DNA of 64,000 nucleotides from an uncultured Paracoccaceae bacterium. Its GTDB lineage: Bacteria; Pseudomonadota; Alphaproteobacteria; Rhodobacterales; Rhodobacteraceae. This document shows positions 10,577-20,150 of the stretch, piece after piece. Below the pieces are notes generated by a model. The model saw only the letters and a program-made list of their open reading frames with translations. It had not been told where the DNA came from and ran no database searches. Numbering within the stretch: position 1 is the stretch's first letter; every line of letters starts with the position of its first letter. Location: assembly GCA_947503175.1 (NCBI GenBank), contig CANNCO010000003.1, positions 676,568-740,567 of the forward strand, read 5' to 3'. The translations under genes were made by a program, and so were the position numbers.

Positions 10577-11635
10577 TCAATTGACCCGGGGCGATTGCGA
10601 CGCAAGGTCAAATACCTTTCGCATGACCGTGGGCAGGTCTCCGGGCCGAAACTCCGAATGCGGAACGAAAGCACCGGTTTCAGGGTTCGACGCGTCGGGA
10701 AGCCGCGCGACCATCACCTTCAGGCGCAGATGGAAATGCGTAAACGTATGGCGGACTTCCGCGTCAAGATCGGCCCAATCGGCGGATACCGGCGGTGCGG
10801 GCAGGGGGGCATCCGACCAGTCCGACCCCGGCCAGCCCAGCATTCCACCCAGCAGTCCCTTCTCGGGCCGCCGTTCCAACAGCCAAGCCCCATCGTTGCG
10901 CCGCCCGACATAGGCATAGCCCAGCCGCACCGGTTTCGCCGCCTTGGGGGTTTTGCGCGGCAGGTCCGCCGCCCGCCCGGATTTCCGCGCCGCGCAGGCC
11001 TCCATCACCGGGCAAATCCCGCAGGCCGGGCTGCGCGGCGTACAGATCGTCGCGCCGAGATCCATTACCGCCTGCGCATAATCCCCGGGGCGCCGATCCG
11101 GCGTCAGACGCGCCGCCAGCACCGTCAGTTCCGGCTTCGCCGCAGGAAGGGGCGTATCCACGTCATGTAAACGCGCCATGACCCGCTCGACATTCCCGTC
11201 GACCACCGTTTCGGGCCGATCGAACGCGATCGAGGATATCGCAGCAGCGGTATAGGGTCCGATCCCCGGTAACTCCAAAAGCCCCTCCCGCGTATCGGGA
11301 AAAACGCCGCCCAGATCATGCGCCACCACCCGCGCGCATTTCAGAAGGTTCCGCGCCCGGGCGTAATATCCAAGCCCCGCCCATTCCCCCATCACATCCG
11401 CATCGTCCGCCGCTGCCAGATCGCCAACGCTCGGCCACCGCGCCGTAAACCGGTGAAAATAGTCGCGGACCGCCGCAACGGTCGTCTGTTGCAGCATCAC
11501 TTCCGACAACCACACCGCATAAGGGTCGGGGCGCGCACCGCCCCTCCGGTCCGCAGGGCCCACCCGCCACGGCATCTCGCGCGCATGGATATCGTACCAG
11601 TCCAGCACGGCTTGGGTGATTTCCGTTTCACGCAA
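10577..11635 (-). CDS. mutY: A/G-specific adenine glycosylase MutY
   Basis: The product is 352 residues. The N-terminal helix-hairpin-helix glycosylase domain contains V-M-L-Q-Q-T-T, the HhH L-P-G-I-G-P-Y-T-A-A-A and the catalytic Asp region V-V-D-G-N-V-E-R-V. The [4Fe-4S] loop has spacing C-X6-C-X2-C-X5-C (CTPRSPACGICPVMEAC). A C-terminal NUDIX-like domain recognises 8-oxoG. The enzyme removes adenine mispaired with 8-oxoguanine in base-excision repair. It is divergent from the DUF721 gene across an 82-bp gap. Confidence 0.95.
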   Translation of the reverse strand: MRETEITQAVLDWYDIHAREMPWRVGPADRRGGARPDPYAVWLSEVMLQQTTVAAVRDYFHRFTARWPSVGDLAAADDADVMGEWAGLGYYARARNLLKCARVVAHDLGGVFPDTREGLLELPGIGPYTAAAISSIAFDRPETVVDGNVERVMARLHDVDTPLPAAKPELTVLAARLTPDRRPGDYAQAVMDLGATICTPRSPACGICPVMEACAARKSGRAADLPRKTPKAAKPVRLGYAYVGRRNDGAWLLERRPEKGLLGGMLGWPGSDWSDAPLPAPPVSADWADLDAEVRHTFTHFHLRLKVMVARLPDASNPETGAFVPHSEFRPGDLPTVMRKVFDLASQSPRVN

Positions 11636-11717
11636 TCTTTATGCTCCCCGTTTGCGTTTGCTCTGGTACGTTGCCCCCCAGGCTTTAAGATAGCCGCGCA
11701 ACAGGACTTGGGTAGCA

Positions 11718-12239
11718 ATGGCCGTAAGCGACCAGACCAAAACGCGCAACCGCCGCTACGGCTTTCGCCGTGCGTCGCAGCTTGTCGCGCGCCCGGTGCG
11801 CGAGGTCGGCGAATCGCGTGGCTTTGCCGTCAGCCGTCTTCTCACCCACTGGGCCGAGATCACAGGCGAAGACATCGCATCCCACACCCGGCCGGTCGAG
11901 GTCAGCTATGGCCGTGGCGGTCTTGGCGCGACACTGACGATCCTGACCACCGGTGCCCATGCGCCGATGGTCGAAATGCAAAAGGAAAAACTGCGCGAAC
12001 GGGTCAACGCCTGCTACGGCTATTCGGCGATCAGCCGCATCCGCATCACGCAAACGGCGGCCACGGGCTTCGCCGAAGGACAGGCAGTGTTCGCTCCGGC
12101 CCCCGCCGCGCCCGAACCCAAAGGCCCTTCGCCCGAGGCACGGGCCGCCGCCGCTAAAACCGCCGCCCCCGTCTCCGATCCCTCTCTGCGCTCGGCGCTG
12201 GAGAGGCTGGGCGCAAACGTCATCTCCCGAAAATCTTAG
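11718..12239 (+). CDS. DUF721/DciA-like protein
   Basis: The product is 173 residues. The N-terminal 110 residues match the DUF721 pattern (a basic start, then L-T-H-W-A-E-I-T-G-E-D-I-A, and L-R-E-R-V-N). An alanine/proline-rich linker and a short conserved end (SLRSALERLGANV) follow. DUF721 proteins include DciA, the replicative helicase loader found in most bacteria lacking DnaC. In alphaproteobacteria this divergent form is usually annotated only by domain. It immediately precedes the DsbA-like gene. Function is inferred from the domain only. Confidence 0.8.
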   Translation: MAVSDQTKTRNRRYGFRRASQLVARPVREVGESRGFAVSRLLTHWAEITGEDIASHTRPVEVSYGRGGLGATLTILTTGAHAPMVEMQKEKLRERVNACYGYSAISRIRITQTAATGFAEGQAVFAPAPAAPEPKGPSPEARAAAAKTAAPVSDPSLRSALERLGANVISRKS

Positions 12240-12253
12240 TGAAGCAGGTCCCC

Positions 12254-12916
12254 ATGAACCGTATTCTTTCCATCGCCACGCTCGTGGCCATCGCCGTTGC
12301 AGGCTATTTTTACCTGACGGGCACCCCGTCACAGGCCCCCGGCGTGTCGCTTGGCGCGGCAGAAGCGCAGGATGCCGATGTCGACACGTCGATGGTGGCC
12401 GAGATGACCCTTGGCAACCCGGACGCCGACGTGACCGTCATCGAATATGCCTCGTTCACCTGCCCCCATTGCGCCAACTTCCATGCGGGCGGATTCAATG
12501 ACCTGAAGTCCGACTTTATCGACACCGGTCTGATCAACTATGTCTATCGCGAAGTTTACTTCGACCGGTTCGGCCTCTGGGCCGGGATGCTGGCGCGCTG
12601 CGGCGGTGAAGAGCGTTATTTCGGCCTCGTCAGCCTTATCTACGAGAACCAGCGTGACTGGACGGCCTCGGGTGATCCGGCGGTTGTGGCCGACAACCTG
12701 CGCCGCCTTGGCCGGACAGCAGGGCTTGAGGACGAAACGGTCAATGCCTGCCTGCAGGACAATGACATGGCCAATGCCATGGTCGCCGTCTATCAGGAAA
12801 ACGCGACCGCCGACGGCGTGAGCTCGACCCCATCCTTCCTTGTGAACGGGCAGCTCCTTTCCGGGAACAACTACAACGCCCTGAAGGCCGCGATTGACGA
12901 GGCGCTTGGAAGCTGA
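12254..12916 (+). CDS. Periplasmic DsbA-family thioredoxin-fold protein
   Basis: A 220-residue protein with an N-terminal hydrophobic signal or anchor (about residues 4-22) and a thioredoxin-like fold. The redox-active pair lies in F-T-C-P-H-C-A-N-F-H (CPHC), and the cis-proline motif in SSTPSFLVNG. These show a DsbA/Com1-like dithiol oxidoreductase acting outside the cytoplasm. An in-frame GTG at 12239 is possible, but ATG 12254 begins directly at the signal sequence. It overlaps by one base with the next gene (TGATG), so they are probably co-transcribed. Confidence 0.9.
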   Translation: MNRILSIATLVAIAVAGYFYLTGTPSQAPGVSLGAAEAQDADVDTSMVAEMTLGNPDADVTVIEYASFTCPHCANFHAGGFNDLKSDFIDTGLINYVYREVYFDRFGLWAGMLARCGGEERYFGLVSLIYENQRDWTASGDPAVVADNLRRLGRTAGLEDETVNACLQDNDMANAMVAVYQENATADGVSSTPSFLVNGQLLSGNNYNALKAAIDEALGS

Positions 12917-14058
12917 TGACCGCCCCGCTTTCGGGTCTCAAAGTCGTTGAACTCGCACGTATCCTGGCCGGCCCATGGGCCGGTCAAACGCTTGCCGACC
13001 TTGGTGCAGAGGTCATCAAGATCGAAAGCCCAGCGGGCGACGACACGCGCCGTTGGGGCCCGCCCTTCGTCGACCGCGAGGGTGACAGATCGGCAGCCTA
13101 TTTCCACAGCTGCAATCGCGGAAAGCAATCCATCGCCCTCGACCTGACCAATGCGGGCGACCTCGCCCTCGCAAATGACCTGATCGCCGAGGCTGACGTC
13201 CTGATCGAGAACTTCAAGCTGGGCGGCCTCGCGAAATACGGGCTCGACTTCGAAACCGTCCGAACGGCCAATCCGCGCCTGATCTACTGCTCGATCACCG
13301 GTTTCGGCCAGACCGGGCCTTACGCGCACCGGGCAGGCTATGACTACATCATTCAGGGCATGTCCGGGCTGATGTCGTTCACCGGCGATCCCTCGGGCCA
13401 GCCGCAAAAGGTGGGTGTCGCCGTCACCGATATCTTCACCGGCGTCTATGCCACCACCGCGATCCTCGCCGCCCTGCGCCAGCGCGACAGCACCGGGACG
13501 GGCCAGCACATCGACATGTCGCTCCTCGATGTAGCCACTGCGATCACTGCCAATCAGGCGATGAACTACCTCACCACCGGCACGGCACCCGAACGTATCG
13601 GCAACGCACACCAGAACCTGACACCCTATCAGGTGTTCGATTGCGCCGATGGCTGGATCATCATCGCCACGGGAAACGACGCCCAATATCAGCGATTATG
13701 CGGTCTTCTGGGGCTGGAGGACATGGCCACCGATCCCGACTACCTGACCAATGCCGACCGCATCGCCCACCGGGCCGAGATGACCCGGCGTCTGACCGAG
13801 GCCACGATGACATTCACGAAGTCCGACCTGCTTGCAGCCTGCGAGACCGAAGGCGTGCCAGCCGGTCCGATCAACGATCTAAGGGAGGTTTTCGACGACC
13901 CGCAGGTGATCCACCGCGCCATGGTGCGACAGGTCGACGGCGTGCCAACACTGCGCACGCCCATCACGTATTCCGACGCGGAACTGTCAATCGACCGCGC
14001 CTCGCCCAAGCTCGATCAGGATGGCGACACGATCAGGGCGCGTCTTCGGAAAGACTAA
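12916..14058 (+). CDS. CaiB/BaiF family (class III) CoA-transferase
   Basis: A 380-residue class III CoA-transferase, the family that moves CoA between organic acids. Recognisable segments are the N-terminal [10 protein letters not shown], the A-G-P-W-A-G-Q segment, L-G-A-E-V-I-K-I-E, and the catalytic aspartate region Q-H-I-D-M-S-L-L-D. The substrate cannot be read from sequence. Its last 26 bp overlap the 3' end of lpxK, which converges on it. Confidence 0.9.
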   Translation: MTAPLSGLKVVELARILAGPWAGQTLADLGAEVIKIESPAGDDTRRWGPPFVDREGDRSAAYFHSCNRGKQSIALDLTNAGDLALANDLIAEADVLIENFKLGGLAKYGLDFETVRTANPRLIYCSITGFGQTGPYAHRAGYDYIIQGMSGLMSFTGDPSGQPQKVGVAVTDIFTGVYATTAILAALRQRDSTGTGQHIDMSLLDVATAITANQAMNYLTTGTAPERIGNAHQNLTPYQVFDCADGWIIIATGNDAQYQRLCGLLGLEDMATDPDYLTNADRIAHRAEMTRRLTEATMTFTKSDLLAACETEGVPAGPINDLREVFDDPQVIHRAMVRQVDGVPTLRTPITYSDAELSIDRASPKLDQDGDTIRARLRKD

Positions 14059-15034
14059 GCCGGTCCAGCAGGCGCGCCATCGCCTCCGGGTCGTCGAACT
14101 CCAGCCGCACCGGCACCGTCATCACCTTCTGCCGAAACGCCTCCGGCAACCGCACCGCATCCTTCTCGGTCGTCACCAGTTGCGCCCCACGCGCCAGCGC
14201 CTCGGTCTCCAGCCGCCGCATCAGCGCGGGCGTCAGCGGCTGATGGTCGCCAAGCGGCACCGACCGGATCAGATCAACCCCCATCTCCCGCAGCGTGGCA
14301 AAGAACTTCTCCGGCCGCCCGATCCCCGCAAACGCCAACGCGCGCAGCCCCTGAAACGGCATCCCCGTAGGCAACGGGTCCAGACGGGCGGTCAGCAGCG
14401 GCAGGCCATCTGGCATCGGCCACACTTTCTTAAACGCAACCTTCGCATCCGCACCTCCGATGACGATCACACCATCCGCCCGCGCCAACCCTGCCGCCAC
14501 CGGTTCGCGCAAGGGACCGGCGGGGATCACGCGGCCATTCCCGAAGCCTGCAACCGCATCGACCACGACAAGCGACAGGTCCTTGGCCACCGCCGGGTTC
14601 TGAAACCCGTCATCCATGATAACGACCTGCGCACCATCCGCCTCTGCCGCGCGCACACCGGCGGCCCGGTCGCGGGCCACCCAGACATCGGCAAAAGCCG
14701 CCATCAGGAACGGCTCGTCTCCCACATCCTCGGCGGTGTGGGTAGCCGGGTCGACCTTCAGCGGGCCTGTGAGCTTTGCCTTGTAGCCGCGCGATACAAT
14801 AGCCACCCGAGACCCCCGCGCCTGCAGCATGCCGACGAGCGCCACGACCGTGGGGGTCTTGCCGGCCCCGCCCGCATTGATGTTGCCCACGCAGATCACC
14901 GGTATACCGGCCCGCACCTCCGGCGGTCGCGCGACCCGCCGTGCGGTGCCCATCGCATAGACCCACGCAAGCGGGGACAAGAGCCATGCGGCCAACCCGG
15001 GTTTGCGATCCGACCAGAACCCCGGCGCCCGCAT
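14033..15034 (-). CDS. lpxK: Tetraacyldisaccharide 4'-kinase LpxK
   Basis: The product is 333 residues. LpxK phosphorylates the 4' position of the lipid A disaccharide precursor at the inner membrane. The P-loop is in [13 protein letters not shown], preceded by the membrane-associated N-terminus ([16 protein letters not shown]), with D-D-G-F-Q-N and T-E-K-D-A-V-R also conserved. The start at 15034 (MRAPGFWSD) overlaps the waaA stop (TGATG), showing translational coupling to waaA. Confidence 0.95.
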   Translation of the reverse strand: MRAPGFWSDRKPGLAAWLLSPLAWVYAMGTARRVARPPEVRAGIPVICVGNINAGGAGKTPTVVALVGMLQARGSRVAIVSRGYKAKLTGPLKVDPATHTAEDVGDEPFLMAAFADVWVARDRAAGVRAAEADGAQVVIMDDGFQNPAVAKDLSLVVVDAVAGFGNGRVIPAGPLREPVAAGLARADGVIVIGGADAKVAFKKVWPMPDGLPLLTARLDPLPTGMPFQGLRALAFAGIGRPEKFFATLREMGVDLIRSVPLGDHQPLTPALMRRLETEALARGAQLVTTEKDAVRLPEAFRQKVMTVPVRLEFDDPEAMARLLDRLSLSEDAP

Positions 15035-16227
15035 CACGGTGCCGCCCTGTCGGCGTGCTGCTCGATCAGTTCGATGATCCGGCCTGCGACATCCGCACCC
15101 GCCGATGACACCTCCCATGCCCGATGGGCCATCCGTGCGGCGCGTTCTGGCGCCAGAAGGTCGATCACCGCCGCGCCCAACTCGTTCCCCGTTGTCACCC
15201 GCCGCAGCGCTCCCGCCTCGCGCAGCCTGCGTTCGATCTCTTCATGCCGTCCCAGAAACGGGCCAGAGATGATGGCCGAACCCAATGCGGCAGCCTCGGC
15301 AGGGTCGTTTCCACCCGCAGTCGACACAAGGGTCGAGCCAACGAAACAGATCGGCGCCAACCGATACCAAAGCCCGGTCTCATCCTCCGTATCCGCGACA
15401 TAGACCTGAACATCCGGATCGGGTTCCCCCCCCGCGCTGCGCTGGGCCACAACCCACCCGTCTGCCTCGAATGCCTTGAGCAGCGCGGGGCCGTCCGAGG
15501 CTTTCATCGGCGCCACGATCAGCAGCAATCGGTGGGACAGACGGCTTGCCGTCTTATGCGCTTCTTCCACAGCCGCGCGCTCTGACATGTCGATCCCGGC
15601 GGCGACCCAGACAGGGCGCGTGTTGATCAGACGGGCCAGATCGCCTCGTTCCGACTCGTTGCAGGGCAGCGGCTCGAACACCTCGCGCAATGGCCCCGTC
15701 ACCTCTATGCGCGCGCGATCGGCCCCCATGCGCTGCAACGTTTCGGCATCCCCTTCGCTTGTCGTCAGGATACCGGCCATACCGCGCAGTTTGGTCCGCC
15801 GCCGGAACCCCGACAATGCGCGGGACAAACCGGCATCCTGCGAAGCGCTCGCATTGAACAGGATCGCGGGGATGGCCTTGTCGCGACAAACCGCTGCGGC
15901 AGATGGCGGAAAGTCCAGGCCGGCAAACAGAACGACCCCGGGGTCGATCTCCTCAAGAAACCGTTCGACCATCTGGTAAAGGTCCAGCGGCCTGGGATAT
16001 TCGACGATTTCCTCCGGCAACGTCTCCGGCAACGTCACGCCGCGCGATATCGTCAGGTTGACGCGCGTCCCTTCAAGCTGCTCAAACATGTGGATTAGGG
16101 CGGGAATCTCCACCGACTGCCCCACATGGCACCAGATGTTCAGGGTCGCCTCGGATGTCTCTGCTGCCCCGCCCCGGCGCGCCGAGGCCATTCGCAACGG
16201 CATCGCGGCAAGGGCGCGGATATCCAT
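15034..16227 (-). CDS. waaA: 3-deoxy-D-manno-octulosonic acid (Kdo) transferase
   Basis: A 397-residue GT30-like glycosyltransferase that adds Kdo to lipid IVA. Visible features are the acceptor-side region [10 protein letters not shown], the middle segment G-P-L-R-E-V-F-E-P, the donor-binding C-F-V-G-S-T-L-V and [13 protein letters not shown]. It is more divergent than the enterobacterial enzyme, as is usual in alphaproteobacteria. The start at 16227 is chosen because sequence upstream of it has no family similarity. It forms a unit with lpxK and the small DUF4170 gene. Confidence 0.88.
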   Translation of the reverse strand: MDIRALAAMPLRMASARRGGAAETSEATLNIWCHVGQSVEIPALIHMFEQLEGTRVNLTISRGVTLPETLPEEIVEYPRPLDLYQMVERFLEEIDPGVVLFAGLDFPPSAAAVCRDKAIPAILFNASASQDAGLSRALSGFRRRTKLRGMAGILTTSEGDAETLQRMGADRARIEVTGPLREVFEPLPCNESERGDLARLINTRPVWVAAGIDMSERAAVEEAHKTASRLSHRLLLIVAPMKASDGPALLKAFEADGWVVAQRSAGGEPDPDVQVYVADTEDETGLWYRLAPICFVGSTLVSTAGGNDPAEAAALGSAIISGPFLGRHEEIERRLREAGALRRVTTGNELGAAVIDLLAPERAARMAHRAWEVSSAGADVAGRIIELIEQHADRAAP

Positions 16228-16232
16228 GGGCT

Positions 16233-16478
16233 CTAGTGCCCCAGTTCCTCGGTGGTCGAGGTTTCGGCCTCTTCGTCCCGCAGCCTGTGCAGATGCGCAA
16301 TGAAATAACGGGTATGGGCGTTGTCGACCGTGCGCTGCGCCTCGGATTTCCAAGCGTCATACGCGCTTGCATAATCGGCATAGACACCGACCATATGAAT
16401 GTCGTCGACATTCTTGAATTCAGTCGTTTGCGGGTCGATCAGATCGCCGCCAAAGACGAAATGCAGGCGCTGTGTCAT
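16233..16478 (-). CDS. DUF4170 small conserved protein
   Basis: An 81-residue soluble protein starting MTQRLHFVFGGDL and ending in acidic residues. The pattern F-V-F-G-G-D-L-I-D-P and V-G-V-Y-A-D-Y-A-S-A-Y-D-A-W-K is that of DUF4170. The family has no known function. In related genomes members sit beside waaA, as here, five bases from the waaA start. The longer upstream open frame is read through intergenic and bchO sequence and is not taken as coding. Confidence 0.8.
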   Translation of the reverse strand: MTQRLHFVFGGDLIDPQTTEFKNVDDIHMVGVYADYASAYDAWKSEAQRTVDNAHTRYFIAHLHRLRDEEAETSTTEELGH

Positions 16479-16530
16479 GGGTCTCTCCGGATGGTTTTCG
16501 CCCGTGACCCTACGCATCGCCGGGATGCGG

Positions 16531-17424
16531 TCAACCCGAAGCGCGCAGGGCCGTCGTCCGCTCCGGCAGCGTATCCAGCGCCCGCAGGATATGCCGCGCG
16601 ACAACATCGGCGGCTTCCTCATGCGCCAGATGCCCCAGTCCCTCAAGCACCGCCAGAACCGACCCCCTTAATTGCGCATGTGCCTTGCGCGAGACTTCTG
16701 GGGATACCGTTCCGTCCGTCGCCCCGGCGATCAGGATCACCGGCAGGTCGATCTCGGGCAACCTGTCCAGCAACCGCCCGATCTCCCATTGCGACATCAT
16801 CGCGAGCGTTCCGTCGATATGGGCGCGGTCGGTCATCAGGCTGCGGTAGAGCGCAACACCTTCCGCATCGACCTCCGATCCGGTCGAGGTCAGCAGTTCG
16901 GCCACTCGCGCCTCGCCCCCGGCCATCCGCGCCAGAAGCGGCGGGATCAGCGGGTTGATCGCCATGAATTTCGCCATCAGCGGGAACAGCCACCCGGCCA
17001 TCCCGTCGAATTTCGAAAGCGCCGCGTTCAGCCCCACGACCGCGCGCGGCTGCATCAGATCCCGATGCACGATTTCCAGCGCCAGCGCTGCGCCGGCGGA
17101 ATGCCCCACGATGATCTCCGGAACCCAGCCCTCCGCCTTGCAAAGCGCAGTCACATCCTCGGCCATCGGACCAATGCCACAGCGCATCCGCGTTCCCATC
17201 CGGGTAAAACCCTGACCGGGCAGGTCGGGTGCCACCACGCGATACCGCTCCGCAAGCAACGGCAACAGATGCCGCCAGCTCTGCGTCGCACCCCCCGCGC
17301 CGTGCAGCAGCAGCATCACCGGACCGTCGCCCGCGACCTGCACATGCCAGCGATGGGGCGCTGCATCGACAAACCTCGAATGCGCCGCGTTGGGCCAGTT
17401 CTGTCCGTCGCGCGCCCAGTCCAT
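16531..17424 (-). CDS. bchO: BchO, alpha/beta-hydrolase of the Mg-chelatase operon
   Basis: A 297-residue alpha/beta hydrolase with the oxyanion region L-L-L-H-G-A-G-G and nucleophile elbow G-H-S-A-G-A. Late Asp and His candidates lie in G-A-T-D-G-T and L-G-H-L-A-H-E. BchO proteins are found with bchI and bchD in purple bacteria and are thought to assist Mg insertion or chelatase function; the reaction is unproven. It lies two bases downstream of bchD, in the order crtA-bchI-bchD-bchO. Confidence 0.93.
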   Translation of the reverse strand: MDWARDGQNWPNAAHSRFVDAAPHRWHVQVAGDGPVMLLLHGAGGATQSWRHLLPLLAERYRVVAPDLPGQGFTRMGTRMRCGIGPMAEDVTALCKAEGWVPEIIVGHSAGAALALEIVHRDLMQPRAVVGLNAALSKFDGMAGWLFPLMAKFMAINPLIPPLLARMAGGEARVAELLTSTGSEVDAEGVALYRSLMTDRAHIDGTLAMMSQWEIGRLLDRLPEIDLPVILIAGATDGTVSPEVSRKAHAQLRGSVLAVLEGLGHLAHEEAADVVARHILRALDTLPERTTALRASG

Positions 17425-17426
17425 CG

Positions 17427-19124
17427 TCAGCCGTCCAGTGCGACAGTCACCGCCGCCGACAACCGCCGTGCATCTGCGCGCGGCAACGCAATGTAACGCG
17501 CACCCAGTTCACCCGACAGTTTCGCCAGCGCGGTCTGTGGACGGACGGCCGTATCGATCACAAGCGACGCAATACCCTGCCGCATGATCGCCCGCGCGAT
17601 GCCCGATGCGTCCTCTGCCGCTGCAGACCGGTCCGCGCGCCCATCCAGCGCGATGTTCCCGCGCCCGTCGGTCAAAAGCGCGATCGTCGGCGTCATTCCC
17701 TGACCGCTCGCGCGCATCGCCGTCTCCAGCCCCAACCGCAATCCGGCGGCCAGCGGCGTCCCGCCACCCCCCGGCAACGCCTGCAAGCGCCGCTTCGTCT
17801 GCACAAGCGACCGGGTCGGCGGCAACAGCATCTCCGCATCCTCACCCCGGAATGCCACCAAAGCCACATGGTCGCGCCGCGCATAGGCTTCCGACAACAG
17901 CAACTCGACCGCGCCCTTGGCTTCGGCCAGACGCGACATGGCAAGCGATCCCGACGCATCGACCACAAAGATCAAAAGCCGGTCGGAGTTCTCCTGAAAC
18001 CGCCGCAGCCGCAGATCGGACCGCCGCACATGAAGCGCCCGGCCATCCCGCGCCTCGGCCCGCCGGATCGGCTGCCATGGCGCGGCGGCGCGCAGCGTCG
18101 CGACCAGATCCACACGCGATGACCCGTCAGGTGTGCCCGGACGCGAGGGCAGGGGCCGACCCCTCCGGTTGCCTTTATGCGCCGCGCCACTTCCCGCAGC
18201 ACCCGCGGCGGCGCGCGTCTTGCGCCCCTCGGCCAGCGCCGAAAGCACATCTGCGGGCAGCGCCGTCTGCACCGCCTCAAGCAGAATCTCAGCCGGGATC
18301 ATCGTCTCTTCTTCATCGGCGCTCCGGTCCTGCCCCTCACCGGCGTCCTGATGCTCGGGCGAAGGCATCTCTTCCTCAGGCGTGGTGTCCGCCTCCGGCA
18401 TCATCGTCGCCCGATGGGCATAAACCAGCTCTGCCGCCCCCCGGATATCCTCGGATGTGACCCTAACACGGCCCGAAAGGGCGGCCAGCGCCCGCGCAGC
18501 CGCAATCGCCTGAAGCGGCGCGCGCAGCGATCCGATACCCACCATCGCCGCCAGGGTGACCAGCTCCGTCGCCGCGTCGTCATCCAGTGTTACGTCCGGC
18601 AAAAGCGCCCGCGCCGCGATCAATGTCTCCGGTGCCGGGCCCCGATCCCCGGCATCGGCCAGCGATATCCCGTCCAGCGCCACGAACAGCCCCAGCCGCT
18701 CGGTCAGCGCCGCTGGCGCAATCTCGTCCGGGTCCGCCCCTTCATCCAGCGCCACCACCACATGGGTCCCGCGATCCACCACGCCGCCCAGATGCGCGGC
18801 AAGCCGGGCCGGGCACCGTTCGGCCATGGTCAGGGCCAGCGCAGCCGGATCGTGCAAAAGCCCCTTCGACTGGACGAAATGGCCCTCGTGCAGGGTCGCA
18901 CTCAGGTCCAGTTCGCCGAAAAGCTGCGTATCGCTGACCGAGGCATGCACCTTGCGCAGGGGAAGCGGCAGGCACTTCAGGGCTGCCGAAAACCGGTCCC
19001 GCACCGGCCCCGATCGCGCCCTGATCCAGAGACCGCCGAGACCTGCAGGATCGACGGCCAGAACGGCCAGTGCAAGCTGCGCCCTCTGCCAGCCCGTCAT
19101 CTGGATCTGGCCGGTCTCGGGCAT
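17427..19124 (-). CDS. bchD: Magnesium chelatase subunit D
   Basis: The product is 565 residues. BchD is the large AAA+ platform subunit of Mg-chelatase. It has a degenerate N-terminal AAA+ module without a clear Walker A, an acidic/proline-rich linker around residues 240-280 (P-E-E-E-M-P-S-P-E), and a C-terminal von Willebrand A domain with MIDAS motif F-V-V-D-A-S-G-S-L-A-M-S and L-L-T-D-G-R-G-N. With BchI and BchH it inserts Mg2+ into protoporphyrin IX. The start codon directly abuts the bchI stop. Confidence 0.96.
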   Translation of the reverse strand: MPETGQIQMTGWQRAQLALAVLAVDPAGLGGLWIRARSGPVRDRFSAALKCLPLPLRKVHASVSDTQLFGELDLSATLHEGHFVQSKGLLHDPAALALTMAERCPARLAAHLGGVVDRGTHVVVALDEGADPDEIAPAALTERLGLFVALDGISLADAGDRGPAPETLIAARALLPDVTLDDDAATELVTLAAMVGIGSLRAPLQAIAAARALAALSGRVRVTSEDIRGAAELVYAHRATMMPEADTTPEEEMPSPEHQDAGEGQDRSADEEETMIPAEILLEAVQTALPADVLSALAEGRKTRAAAGAAGSGAAHKGNRRGRPLPSRPGTPDGSSRVDLVATLRAAAPWQPIRRAEARDGRALHVRRSDLRLRRFQENSDRLLIFVVDASGSLAMSRLAEAKGAVELLLSEAYARRDHVALVAFRGEDAEMLLPPTRSLVQTKRRLQALPGGGGTPLAAGLRLGLETAMRASGQGMTPTIALLTDGRGNIALDGRADRSAAAEDASGIARAIMRQGIASLVIDTAVRPQTALAKLSGELGARYIALPRADARRLSAAVTVALDG

Positions 19125-20150
19125 CTACTCGGCAGCCGTCTTAAAAGCCCCGAAAAGGTCCGCCATGGCGCGCCCGACCCGCTGGGTCGATCCGGCCTCG
19201 TCCAGCGGATCGCGCCGCAACCTGTGCCGCAGCGCCGATGGCGCGATCTTGCGCAGATGCGCCCGTTCGACCGATCCGGCGCCTTCGAACGCGGCCAGCG
19301 CGCGCGCTGCCCGCAGCAGGGTCAACTCCCCGCGCAACCCGTCCGATCCAAGCGCCACACACAGCTCGGCACAATCGACAAGGGTCTGTTCCGGTGTCTC
19401 GACCTGTTTCACCATGTCGCGCGCGGTCAGAATCTCCCGGCGCAGCTTTGCATCCTTCCGATGCCAGCGCTTCAGAAACGCATCCCGGTCGTTCTCATAG
19501 TCATCGCGACGGCGGATCACCTCGATCCGCTCCGCGATATCATCCGGCGACTTCACCTCGACCGACAGGCCGAACCGGTCCAGAAGCTGGGGCCTGAGCT
19601 CACCCTCTTCCGGGTTGCCCGACCCCACAAGCACGAACCGCGCCGCATGGCGGATCGACAGGCCCTCGCGCTCGACGACATTCTCGCCCGATTGCGCGAC
19701 ATCCAGCAGCAGATCGACAATGTGATCCTCCAGCAGGTTCACCTCGTCGATGTAAAGGTATCCCCGGTTCGCACGGGCCAGAAGCCCCGGCTCAAACGCC
19801 TTTTCGCCCCGCGACAGGGCGCGCTCTATATCCAGCGCGCCGACCACACGGTCCTCGGTCGCACCCAGCGGCAAGTCGATCACCGGCGTCGGTTTTTTGA
19901 CCACCCGTTTCGACCCTATTTCGGCCCAATCCGGGCATCGCTCCAACTTCTCGGAATTCACCGGACACCCGGCAACCGCCTTGATCTCTGGCAGAAGCGC
20001 CGCCAGCGCCCGCACGGCGGTCGACTTGCCGGTCCCCCTGTCACCGAACACCAGTACCCCGCCGATCCCCGGGTCGATGGCGGTCAGAACCATCGCCCGT
20101 TTCATCTCGTCCTGTCCGACGATCGCAGAGAATGGGAATGGCGCCGTCAT
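19125..20150 (-). CDS. bchI: Magnesium chelatase ATPase subunit I
   Basis: The product is 341 residues, the usual BchI length. It is an AAA+ ATPase with Walker A G-D-R-G-T-G-K-S-T, Walker B L-Y-I-D-E-V-N-L-L and sensor motif V-G-S-G-N-P-E-E-G. It forms the hexameric motor with BchD that drives Mg insertion by BchH. Its start overlaps the crtA stop by four bases, so expression follows the crtA promoter region with its PpsR operators. Confidence 0.97.
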   Translation of the reverse strand: MTAPFPFSAIVGQDEMKRAMVLTAIDPGIGGVLVFGDRGTGKSTAVRALAALLPEIKAVAGCPVNSEKLERCPDWAEIGSKRVVKKPTPVIDLPLGATEDRVVGALDIERALSRGEKAFEPGLLARANRGYLYIDEVNLLEDHIVDLLLDVAQSGENVVEREGLSIRHAARFVLVGSGNPEEGELRPQLLDRFGLSVEVKSPDDIAERIEVIRRRDDYENDRDAFLKRWHRKDAKLRREILTARDMVKQVETPEQTLVDCAELCVALGSDGLRGELTLLRAARALAAFEGAGSVERAHLRKIAPSALRHRLRRDPLDEAGSTQRVGRAMADLFGAFKTAAE

